The notes under the pieces were generated by a model. It searched no databases. It saw nothing but the letters and a program-made list of their open reading frames with translations, and had not been told where the DNA came from. This document shows, piece by piece, positions 1 to 13,400 of a stretch of 64,000 nucleotides of DNA; within the stretch, counting starts at the first letter, position 1, and each line of letters opens with the position of its first letter. Position numbers and translations under genes: made by a program. The stretch is from Mesostigma viride (taxonomy: Eukaryota > Streptophyta > Mesostigmatophyceae > Mesostigmatales > Mesostigmataceae): contig RPFO01000106.1 in assembly GCA_009746045.1 (NCBI GenBank), forward strand, positions 718,513 through 782,512, given 5' to 3'.

Positions 1-3000
1 CACACACCGTACATACACCGCGCACGCAAGGGGCTCCACTCACATGTACACCACAAAATGCACGGGGGCTGCACACACACATGTACATACACCGCGCACG
101 CAAGGGGTGCTGCACACACACTTACACCACACGCACGCAAGGGGCGGCTGCACACACACATACATACATGCACCATCACGCAAGGGGCGAGTGCACACAC
201 ATGTACATCACCGCGCGCGCACCTGCACCACACACACGTACATACACACGCGCACGCAAGGGCGGCTGCACACACACTTACACACAAAATGCACGCTTGG
301 GGCGACGGCACTCACATGTACACACACCGCGCACGCAAGGGGCTGCTGCACACACACTTACACACACCATGCACGCAATTGCGGCATGCACACACACGTA
401 CATCCACCGCGCACGCAAGGGGCCTGCACACACATGTACACACACCGAGCACGCTTGGGCGGCACACACACGTACATACACCGCGCACGCAAGGGGCGGC
501 TGCACACACATGTACACACACCGCGCACGCAGGGCGGCTGCACACACATCTACGTACACACACCAGCACGCAATTGCCGGCATGCACACACACGTACATC
601 ACACCGCGCACGCAAGGGGCAACTGCACACACACGTACAGCACAGCGCACGCTTGGGCAGCTGCACTCACATGTACACACACCGCGCACGCTTGGGGCGC
701 TGCACAACACGTACACCTACACCGCGCACGCAGGGGCGGCTGCACACACACGTACATACACCGCGCACGCAAGGGGCGGCTGCACACATACGTACACCAC
801 ACCGCGCACGCAAGGGCGGCTGCACACACACGTACACATACACCATGCCACGCAAGGGGCTGCACACACACTTACACACACCATGCACGCAAGGGCCGGC
901 ATGCACACACACTGGCATACACCGCGCACGCAAGGGCGGCTGCACACACGTACATACACCGCGCACGCAAGGGGCGAGTGCACACACACACGTACACACA
1001 CCGCGCACGAAAGGGGCGGCTGCACACACACGTACACACACCATGCATGCAATTGCCGGCATGCACACACACGTACATCCACTGCGCACGCAAGGGGCAA
1101 CTGCACACACATGTACACACGCTCGGCGGCGGCTGCACACACACTTACACACACCATGCACGCAAGGGCCGGCATGCACACACACTGGCATACACCGCGC
1201 ACGCAAGGGGCGGCTGCACCCACATGTACATACACCATGCACGCAAGGACAAGGATTCACACACACGTACACACACCGCGCACGCAAGGGGCGGCTGCAC
1301 ACAAACGTACACACACCGCGCACGCAAGGGACGGCTGCACACACACGTACATACACCGCGCACGCAAGGGGCGGCTGCACTTACATGTACACAACACCAC
1401 GCACGCAAGGGGCGGCTGCACACACACGTACATACACCGCGCACGCAAGGACCGGCTCCACTCACATGTACATCCCACCGCGCAACCACGGGGCGGCTGC
1501 ACACACACGTACATACACCGCGCACGCAAGGGGCTGCTGCACACACACTTACACACAAAATGCACGCTTGGGGCGACGGCACTCACATGTACATACACCG
1601 CTCACGAAAGGGGTGGCTGCACACACACGTACATCCACCGCGCACGCAAGGGGCGGCTGCACACACACATACATACATGCACCATGCACGCAAGGGGCGA
1701 GTGCACACACATGTACATACACCGCGCACGCTTGGGCGGCTGCACACACACGTACCTACACCGCGCACGCAAGGGGCGGCTGCACACACACTTACACACA
1801 AAATGCACGCTTGGGGCGACGGCACTCACATGTACACACACCGCGCACGCAAGGGGCTGCTGCACACACACGTACACACACCATGCACGCAATTGCCGAT
1901 GCACACACACGTACATCCACCGCGCACGCAAGGGGCAACTGCACACACATGTACACACACCGCGCACGCTTGGGGCGGCTGCACACACACGTACCTACAC
2001 CGCGCACGCAAGGGGCGGCTGCACACACATGTACACACACCGCGCACGCAAGGGGCGGCTGCACACACACGTACACACACCATGCACGCAATTGCCGGCA
2101 TGCACACACACGTACATCCACCGCGCACGCAAGGGGCAACTGCACACACACGTACCACACCGCGCACGCTTGGGGCAGCTGCACTCACATGTACACACAC
2201 CGCGCACGCTTGGGGCGGCTGCACACACACGTACCTACACCGCGCACGCAAGGGGCGGCTGCACACACACGTACATACACCGCGCACGCAAGGGGCGGCT
2301 GCACACATACGTACACACACCGCGCACGCAAGGGGCGGCTGCACACACACACGTACATACACCATGCACGCAAGGGGCTGCACACACACTTACACACACC
2401 ATGCACGCAAGGGCCGGCATGCACACACACTGGCATACACCGCGCACGCAAGGGGCGGCTGCACACACGTACATACACCGCGCACGGCAAGGGGCGAGTG
2501 CACACACACGTACACACACCGCGCACGAAAGGGCGGCTGCACACCACGTACACACACCATGCATGCAATTGCCGGCATGCACACACACGTACATCCACTG
2601 CGCACGCAAGGGCAACTGCACACACATGTACACACGCTCGGGGCGGCTGCACACACACTTACACACACCATGCACGCAAGGGCCGGCATGCACACACACT
2701 GGCATACACCGCGCACGCAAGGGGCGGCTGCACCCCACATGTACATACACCATGCACGCAAGGACAAGGATTCACACACCACGTTACACACACCGCGCAC
2801 GCAAGGGGCGGCTGCACACAAACGTACACACACCATGCACGCAATTGCCGGCATGCACACACACGTACATCCACCGCGCACGCAAGGGGCAACTGCACAC
2901 ACATGTACACACGCTTGGGGCGGCTCCACTCACATGTACATCCACCGCGCAACCACGGGCGGCTGCACACACACGTACATACACCGCGCACGCAAGGGGC

Positions 3001-6000
3001 TGCTGCACACACACTTACACACAAAATGCACGCTTGGGGCGACGGCACTCACATGTACATACACCGCGCACGAAAGGGGTGGCTGCACACACACGTAATC
3101 CACCGCGCACGCAAGGGGCGGCTGCACACACACATACATACACCATGCACGCAAGGGCGAGTGCAAAAACATGTACATACGCCGCGCACGCAAGGGGCAA
3201 CTGCCCACACATGGACATACACCATGCACGCAAGGGGCGGCTGCACACACATGTACATCCACCGCGACGCAAGGGGCGAGTGCACACACACGTACACACA
3301 CCGCGCACGCAAGGGGCGGCTGCACACACACGTACACACACCATGCACGCAATTGCCGGCATGCACACACACGTACATCCACCGCGCACGCAAGGGGCAA
3401 CTGCACACACATGTTACACACACCGCGACGCTTGGGGCAGCTGCACTCACACGTACACACACCGCGCACGCAAGGGACGGCTGCACACCACACGTACATA
3501 CACCGCGCACGCAAGGGGCGGCTGCACTTACATGTACACACACCACGCACGCAAGGGGCGGCTGCACACACACGTACATACACCGCGCACGCAAGGACCG
3601 GCTCCACTCACATGTACATCCACCGCGCAACCACGGGGCGGCTGCACACACACGTACATACACCGCGCATGCAAGGGGCTGCTGCACACACACTTACACA
3701 CAAAATGCACGCTTGGGGCGACGGCACTCACATGTACATACACCGCGCACGAAAGGGGTGGCTGCACACACACGTACATCCACCGCGCACGCAAGGGGCG
3801 GCTGCACACACACATACATACACCGCGCACGCTTGGGGCGGCTGCACACACACGTACCTACACCGCGCACGCAAGGGGCGGCTGCACACACACGTACATA
3901 CACCGCGCACGCAAGGGGCGAGTGCACACACACGTACACACACCGCGCACGCAAGGGGCGGCTGCACACACACGTACACACACCATGCACGCAATTGCCG
4001 GGCATGCACACACCCGTACATCCACGCGCACGCAAGGGGCAACTGCACACACATGTACACACACCGCGCACGCTTGGGCAGCTGCACTCACATGTACACA
4101 CACCGCGCACGCTTGGGGCGGCTGCACACACACGTACACACACCGCGCACGCTTGGGCGGCTGCACACACACGTACCTACACCGCGCACGCAAGGGGCGG
4201 CTGCACACACACTTACACACAAAATGCACGCTTGGGGCGACGGCACTCACATGTACACACACCGCGCACGCAAGGGGCGGCTGCACACACACGTACACAC
4301 ACCATGCACGCAATTGCCGGCATGCACACACACGTACATCCACCGCGCACGCAAGGGGCAACTGCACACACATGTACACACACCGCGCACGCTTGGGGCA
4401 GCTGCACTCACATGTACACACACCGCGCACGCTTGGGGCGGCGGCACACACACGTACACACACCGCGCACGCAAGGGGCGGCTGCACTTACATGTACACA
4501 CACCACGCACGCAAGGGGCGGCTGCACACACACGTACATACACCGCGCACGCAAGGACCGGCTCCACTCACATGTACATCCACCGCGCAACCACGGGGCG
4601 GCTGCACACACACGTACATACACCGCGCACGCAAGGGGCTGCTGCACACACACTTACACACAAAATGCACGCTTGGGGCGACGGCACTCACATGTACATA
4701 CACCGCGCACGAAAGGGGTGGCTGCACACACACGTACACACACCATGCACGCAAGGAGCGACTTCACGCACAGGTACACACACCATGCACGCAAGGTTCG
4801 GCTGCACACACATGTACATCCACCGCGCACGCAAGGGGCGGCTGCACACACATGTACATACACCATGCACGCAAGGGGCGGCTGCACACACCTGTACACA
4901 CACCGCGCACGCAAGGGGCGAGTGCACACACACGTACACACACCGCGCACGCAAGGGGCGGCTGCACACACACGTACACACACCATGCACGCAATTGCCG
5001 GCATGCACACACACGTACATCCACCGCGCACGCAAGGGGCAACTGCACACACATGTACACACACCGCGCACGCTTGGGGCAGCTGCACTCACATGTACAC
5101 ACACCGCGCACGCTTGGGGCGGCTGCACACACACGTACATACACCGCGCACGCTTGGGGCGGCTGCACACACACGTACCTACACCGCGCACGCAAGGGGC
5201 GGCTGCACACACACTTACACACAAAATGCACGCTTGGGGCGACGGCACTCACATGTACACACACCGCGCACGCAAGGGGCGGCTGCACACACACGTACAC
5301 ACACCATGCACGCAATTGCCGGCATGCACACACACGTACATCCACCGCGCACGCAAGGGGCAACTGCACACACATGTACACACACCGCGCACGCTTGGGG
5401 CAGCTGCACTCACATGTACACACACCGCGCACGCTTGGAGCGGCTGCACACACACGTACATACACCGCGCACGCAAGGGGCGGCTGCACACATACGTACC
5501 TACACCGCGCACGCAAGGGGCGGCTGCACACACACGTACATACACCGCGCACGCAAGGACCGGCTCCACTCACATGTACATCCACCGCGCAACCACGGGG
5601 CGGCTGCACACACACGTACATACACCGCGCACGCAAGGGGCTGCTGCACACACACTTACACACAAAATGCACGCTTGGGGCGACGGCACTCACATGTACA
5701 TACACCGCGCACGAAAGGGGTGGCTGCACACACACGTACATCCACCGCGCACGCAAGGGGCGGCTGCACACACACATACATACACCATGCACGCAAGGGG
5801 CGAGTGCAAAAACATGTACATACGCCGCGCACGCAAGGGGCAACTGCCCACACATGGACATACACCATGCACGCAAGGGGCGGCTGCACACACATGTACA
5901 TCCACCGCGCACGCAAGGGGCGAGTGCACACACACGTACACACACCGCGCACGCAAGGGGCGGCTGCACACACACGTACACACACCATGCACGCAATTGC

Positions 6001-6605
6001 CGGCATGCACACACACGTACATACACCGCGCACGCAAGGGGCGAGTGCGCACACACGTACATACACCGCGCACGCAAGGGGGGGCTGCACACACACGTAC
6101 ATACACCGCGCACGCAAGGGGCCAGTGCAAGCACATGTACATACACCATGCACGCAAGGGCCGGCATGCACAGAAACGTACATACACCGCGCACGCAAGG
6201 GGCTGCTGCACACACACGTACACACACCATGCACGCACGGGGCGGCTGCACACACACGTACATCCACCGCGCACGCACGGGGCCGGCGACTGCACACACA
6301 TGTACATAAACCATGCACGCAAGGGGCGGCTGCACACACATGTACATCCACCGCGCACGCAAGGGGCGAGTGCAAACACATGTACATACACCGCGCACGC
6401 AAGGACAAGGATGCACACACATGTACATACACCGCGCACGCAAGGGGCGGCTGCACACGCACGTACATACACCGCGCACGCAAGGGGCGGCTGCACACAC
6501 ACGTACATCCACCGCGCACGCAAGGGGCAACTGCACACACATGTACACACACCGCGCACGCTTGGGGCAGCTGCACTCACATGTACACACACCGCGCACG
6601 CAAGG
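1..6605. repeat. 40-bp satellite array, left part
   Basis: A tandem array whose unit is 40 bp: a CACACACACGTACATACACC-like half followed by a GCGCACGCAAGGGGCGGCTG-like half. The units vary in a few fixed ways: CAAG or CTTG in the core; TACATA, TACACA, TACATC or TACCTA before the CACC; GCGCACG or ATGCACG; and special units with GCAATTGCCGGCATG or AAGGACAAGG. No frame of the unit contains a stop on either strand, and 40 is not a multiple of 3. This produces reading frames of more than 2000 codons that are not genes. The first 3.4 kb has many one-base deletions; later units are regular. Confidence 0.97.
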
Positions 6606-7490
6606 AGTTACGTTAAACAGTGCCGGAACCTTTTGCCGCCTGAGGCAAATCGGGCCGGAACACTATTTTGCCCGGAATAACCACTTCCGAGCACCCAAGT
6701 TAATTCGGCCGAATTAACTTGGGTGCTCGGAAGTGGTTATTCCGGGCAAAATAGTGTTCCGGCCCGATTTGCCTCAGGCGGCAAAAGGTTCCGGCACTGT
6801 TTAACGTAACTAAAACCTGGCCTCGTGGAGGGGGGACGAAGAGCCCGAGACATCCGCCTAGGCCGCTGAGCACGCACCACTAAATGCGCCGGAGCTGCCT
6901 CAGTGAGGATTCGAACCCCTGACCTCCAAGGTGCACAGGTTTTAGTTACGTTAAACAGTGCCGGAACCTTTTGCCGCCTGAGGCAAATCGGGCCGGAACA
7001 CTATTTTGCCCGGAATAACCACTTCCGAGCACCCAAGTTAATTCGGCCGAATTAACTTGGGTGCTCGGAAGTGGTTATTCCGGGCAAAATAGTGTTCCGG
7101 CCCGATTTGCCTCAGGCGGCAAAAAGGTTCCGGCACTGTTTAACGTAACTAAAACCTGTGCACCTTGGAGGTCAGGGGTTCGAATCCTCACTGAGGCAGC
7201 TCCGGCGCATTTAGTGGTGCGTGCTCAGCGGCCTAGGCGGATGTCTCGGGCTCTTCGTCCCCCCTCCACGAGGCCAGGTTTTAGTTACGTTAAACAGTGC
7301 CGGAACCTTTTTGCCGCCTGAGGCAAATCGGGCCGGAACACTATTTTGCCCGGAATAACCACTTCCGAGCACCCAAGTTAATTCGGCCGAATTAACTTGG
7401 GTGCTCGGAAGTGGTTATTCCGGGCAAAATAGTGTTCCGGCCCGATTTGCCTCAGGCGGCAAAAAGGTTCCGGCACTGTTTAACGTAACT
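6606..7490. mobile_element. Nested palindromic insertion (P-S-P-S'-P) in the satellite
   Basis: An 885-bp block unlike the satellite. It contains three copies of a palindrome P (6606-6811, 6944-7150, 7283-7490), each centred on CGGCCG with arms of 103-104 bp. They are separated by a 132-bp spacer S (6812-6943) and its exact reverse complement S' (7151-7282), so the whole block is one palindrome. It starts AGTTACGTTAAAC and ends with the complement GTTTAACGTAACT. CAAGG occurs directly on both sides (6601-6605 and 7491-7495), as expected for a 5-bp target duplication within the satellite unit. No protein is encoded. The family is unknown; a foldback or MITE-like element is the best description. 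Confidence 0.85.
7151..7282 (+). other. tRNA-like B-box segment inside the palindromic element
   Basis: Spacer S' contains GGTTCGAATCC at about 7179-7189. This matches the internal B box of RNA polymerase III promoters (the T-arm of a tRNA), and a CTGAGGCA stretch follows it. The same motif occurs inverted in spacer S (6812-6943). No complete cloverleaf can be folded with confidence. It may be a tRNA-derived SINE fragment captured between copies of the palindrome. Confidence 0.4.
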
Positions 7491-10400
7491 CAAGGGGCGG
7501 CTGCACACACACGTACATCCACCGCGCACGCAAGGGGCTGCTGCACACACACGTACATCCACCGCGCACGCAAGGGGCGGCTGCACACACACGTACACAC
7601 ACCGCGCACGCAAGGGGCAACTGCACACACATGTACACACACCGCGCACGCTTGGGGCGGCTGCACACACACGTACCTACACCGCGCACGCAAGGGGCGG
7701 CTGCACACACACGTACATACACCGCGCACGCAAGGGGCAACTGCACACACATGTACATACACCGCGCACGCAAGGGGCAACTGCACACACATGTACACAC
7801 ACCGCGCACGCAAGGGGCAACTGCACACACACGTACACACACCGCGCACGCTTGGGGCGGCTGCACACACACGTAAATACACCGCGCACGCAAGGGGCGG
7901 CTGCACACACACGTACATCCACCGCGCACGCAAGGGGCAACTGCACACACATGTACACACACCGCGCACGCAAGGGGCAACTGCACACACACGTACACAC
8001 ACCGCGCACGCTTGGGGCGGCTGCACACACACGTAAATACACCGCGCACGCAAGGGGTGGCTGCACACACACGTACATCCACCGCGCACGCAAGGGGCGG
8101 CTGCACACACACGTACATACACCGCGCACGCTTGGGGCGGCTGCACACACACGTACCTACACCGCGCACGCAAGGGGCGGCTGCACACATACGTATACCT
8201 ACACCGCGCACGCAAGGGGCGACTGCACACACATGTACATCCACCGCGCACGCAAGGGCCGGCTGCACACACACGTACACACACCATGCACGCAAGGGCC
8301 GGCTGCACACACACGTACATACACCGCGCACGCTTGGGGCGGCTGCACACACACGTACACACACCGCGCACGCAAGGGGCAGCTGCACACACACGTACAT
8401 ACACCATGCACGCAAGGGGCTGCACACACACTTACACACACCTTGCACGCAAGGGCCGGCATGCACACACACTGGCATACACCGCGCACGCAAGGGGCGG
8501 CTGCACACACGTACATACACCGCGCACGCAAGGGGCGAGTGCACACACACGTACACACACCGCGCACGCAAGGGGCGGCTGCACACACACGTACACACAC
8601 CATGCACGCAATTGCCGGCATGCACACGCACGTACATCCACTGCGCACGCAAGGGGCAACTGCACACACATGTACACACGCTTGGGGCGGCTGCACTCAC
8701 ATGTACACACACCGCGCACGCAAGGGCCGGCTGCACACACACGTACATCCACCGCGCACGCAAGGGGCAACTGCACACACACGTACACACACCATGCACG
8801 CAAGGGCCGGCTGCACTCACATGTACACACACCATGCACGCAAGGGCCGGCTGCACACACACTTACACACACAATGCACGCTTGGGGCAACGGCACTCAC
8901 ATGTACATACACCATGCACGCAAGGGGCGGCTGCACACACACGTACACACACCATGCACGCAAGGAGCGACTTCACGCACAGGTACACTCACCATGCACG
9001 CAAGGGGCGGCTGCACACACACGTACACACACCGCGCACGCAAGGGACGGCTGCACACACACGTACATACACCGCGCACGCAAGGGGCAACAGCACTCAC
9101 ATGTACATACACCATGCACGCAAGGGGCGGCTGCACACACACGTACACACACCATGCACGCAAGGAGCGACTTCACGCACAGGTACACACACCATGCACG
9201 CAAGGTTCGGCTGCACACACATGTACATCCACCGCGCACGCAAGGGGCGAGTGCAAACACATGTACATACACCATGCACGCAAGGGGCGGCTGCACACAC
9301 ATGTACATCCACCGCGCACGCAAGGGGCGAGTGCACACACACGTACACACACCGCGCACGCAAGGGGCGGCTGCACACACACGTACACACACCATGCACG
9401 CAATTGCCGGCATGCACACACACGTACATCCACCGCGCACGCAAGGGGCAACTGCACACACATGTACACACACCGCGCACGCTTGGGGCAGCTGCACTCA
9501 CATGTACACACACCGCGCACGCAAGGGCCGGCTGCACACACACGTACACACACCATGCACGCAATTGCCGGCATGCACACACACGTACACACACCGCGCA
9601 CGCAAGGGGCGGCTGCACACACACGTACACACACCATGCACGCAATTGCCGGCATGCACACACACGTACACACACCGCGCACGCAAGGGGCGGCTGCACA
9701 CACATGTACACACACCGCGCACGCTTGGGGCAGCTGCACACACACGTACATACACCGCGCACGCAAGGGCCGGCTGCACACACACGTACATACACCGCGC
9801 ACGCAAGGGGCAACTGCACACACATGTACACACACCGCGCACGCAAGGGGCAACTGCACACACACGTACACACACCGCGCACGCTTGGGCGGCTGCACAC
9901 ACACGTACCTACACCGCGCACGCAAGGGGCGGCTGCACACACACGTACATCCACCGCGCACGCAAGGGGCAACTGCACACACATGTACACACACCGCGCA
10001 CGCTTGGGGCAGCTGCACACACATGTACACACACCGCGCACGCAAGGGGCGGCTGCACACACACGTACATCCACCGCGCACGCAAGGGGCAACTGCACAC
10101 ACACGTACATCCACCGCGCACGCAAGGGGCGGCTGCACACACACGTACACACACCGCGCACGCAAGGGGCAACTGCACACACATGTACACACACCGCGCA
10201 CGCTTGGGGCGGCTGCACACACACGTACCTACACCGCGCACGCAAGGGGCGGCTGCACACACACGTACATACACCGCGCACGCAAGGGGCAACTGCACAC
10301 ACATGTACATACACCGCGCACGCAAGGGGCAACTGCACACACACGTACCACACCGCGCACGCAAGGGGCAACTGCACACACACGTACACACACCGCGCAC

Positions 10401-13400
10401 GCTTGGGGCGGCTGCACACACACGTACCTACACCGCGCACGCAAGGGGCGGCTGCACACACACGTACATCCACCGCGCACGCAAGGGGCAACTGCACACA
10501 CATGTACACACACCGCGCACGCTTGGGCAGCTGCACACACATGTACACACACCGCGCACGCAAGGGGCGGCTGCACACACACGTACATACACCGCGCACG
10601 CAAGGGGCAACTGCACACACACGTACATCCACCGCGCACGCAAGGGGCGGCTGCACACACACGTACACACACCGCGCACGCAAGGGGCAACTGCACACAC
10701 ATGTACACACACCGCGCACGCTTGGGGCGGCTGCACACACACGTACCTACACCGCGCACGCAAGGGCGGCTGCACACACACGTACATACACCGCGCACGC
10801 AAGGGGCAACTGCACACACATGTACATACACCGCGCACCAAGGGGCGGCTGCACACACACGTACATACACCGCGCACGCTTGGGGCAGCTGCACTCACAT
10901 GTACACACACCGCGCACGCAAGGGGCGGCTGCACACACACGTACATCCACCGCGCACGCAAGGGGCGGCTGCACACACACGTACACACACCGCACGCAAG
11001 GGGCGGCTGCACACACACGTACACCACCGCGCACGCAAGGGCGGCTGCACACACACGTACATACACCGCGCACGCAAGGGGCTGCACACACACGTACACA
11101 CACCGCGCACGCAAGGGCCGGCTGCACACACACGTACACCACCGCGCACGCAAGGGCGGCTGCACACACACGTACATCCACCGCGCACGCAAGGGGCGGC
11201 TGCACACACACGTACACACACCGCGCACGCAAGGGGCAACTGCACACACACGTACACACACCGCGCACGCTTGGGGCGGCTGCACACACACGTACCTACA
11301 CCGCGCACGCAAGGGGCGGCTGCACACACACGTACATCCACCGCGCACGCAAGGGGCAACTGCACACACATGTACACACACCGCGCACGCTTGGGGCAGC
11401 TGCACTCACATGTACACACACCGCGCACGCAAGGGGCGGCTGCACACACACGTACATCCACCGCGCACGCAAGGGGCAACTGCACACACACGTACATCCA
11501 CCGCGCACGCAAGGGGCGGCTGCACACACACGTACACACACCGCGCACGCAAGGGGCAACTGCACACACATGTACACACACCGCGCACGCTTGGGGCGGC
11601 TGCACACACACGTACCTACACCGCGCACGCAAGGGGCGGCTGCACACACACGTACATACACCGCGCACGCAAGGGGCAACTGCACACACATGTACATACA
11701 CCGCGCACGCAAGGGGCAACTGCACACACATGTACACACACCGCGCACGCAAGGGGCAACTGCACACACACGTACACACACCGCGCACGCTTGGGGCGGC
11801 TGCACACACACGTAAATACACCGCGCACGCAAGGGGCGGCTGCACACACACGTACATCCACCGCGCACGCAAGGGGCAACTGCACACACATGTACACACA
11901 CCGCGCACGCTTGGGGCAGCTGCACTCACATGTACACACACCGCGCACGCAAGGGCCGGCTGCACACACACGAAAAACCACCGCGCACGCAAGGGGCAAC
12001 TGCACACACACGTACATACACCGCGCACGCAAGGGGCGGCTGCACACACACGTACACACACCGCGCACGCAAGGGGCAACTGCACACACATGTACACACA
12101 CCGCGCACGCTTGGGGCGGCTGCACACACACGTACCTACACCTTGCACGCAAGGGGCGGCTGCACACACACGTACATACACCGCGCACGCAAGGGGCAAC
12201 TGCACACACATGTACATACACCGCGCAACCACGGGGCGGCTGCACACACACGTACATACACCGCGCACGCAAGGGGCAACTGCACACACATGTACACACA
12301 CCGCGCACGCTTGGGGCGGCTGCACACACACGTACCTACACCGCGCACGCAAGGGGCGGCTGCACACACACGTACATACACCGCGCACGCAAGGGGCAAC
12401 TGCACACACATGTACATACACCGCGCAACCACGGGGCGGCTGCACACACACGTACACACACCGCGCACGCAAGGGGCAGCTGCACACACACGTACATACA
12501 CCATGCACGCAAGGGGCTGCACACACACTTACACACACCTTGCACGCAAGGGCCGGCATGCACACACACTGGCATACACCGCGCACGCAAGGGGCGGCTG
12601 CACACACGTACATACACCGCGCACGCAAGGGGCGAGTGCACACACACGTACACACACCGCGCACGCAATTAAGGGACGGCTGCACACACACGTACATACA
12701 CCGCGCACGCAAGGGGCAACGGCACTCACATGTACATACACCATGCACGCAAGGGGCGGCTGCACACACACGTACACACACCATGCACGCAAGGAGCGAC
12801 TTCACGCACAGGTACACACACCATGCACGCAAGGTTCGGCTGCACACACATGTACATCCACCGCGCACGCAAGGGGCGGCTGCACACACATGTACATACA
12901 CCATGCACGCAAGGGGCGGCTGCACACACCTGTACATCCACCGCGCACGCAAGGGGCGAGTGCACACACACGTACACACACCGCGCACGCAAGGGGCGGC
13001 TGCACACACACGTACACACACCATGCACGCAAGGGCCGGCATGCACACACAGTATACACACACCGCGCACGCAAGGGGCGGCTGCACACACACGTACATA
13101 CACTGCGCACGCAAGGGGCTGCTGCACACACACTTACACTCACCATGCACGCAAGGGGCGGCTGCACACACACGTACATACACCGCGCACGCAAGGGACG
13201 GCTGCACACACACGTACATACACCGCGCACGCAAGGGGCAACTGCCCGCACATGTACATCCACCGCGCACGCAATTAAGGGACGGCTGCACACACACGTA
13301 CATACACCGCGCACGCAAGGGGCAACGGCACTCACATGGACATACACCATGCACGCAAGGGGCGGCTGCACACACACGTACATACACCGCGCACGCAAGG

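Noticed and set aside
44-6616. ORF of 2190 codons (His/Thr-rich), and similar giant ORFs on both strands to 16.1 kb
   Set aside because: They are translations of the stop-free 40-bp satellite and persist in every frame across indels. There is no start context, domain or codon bias.
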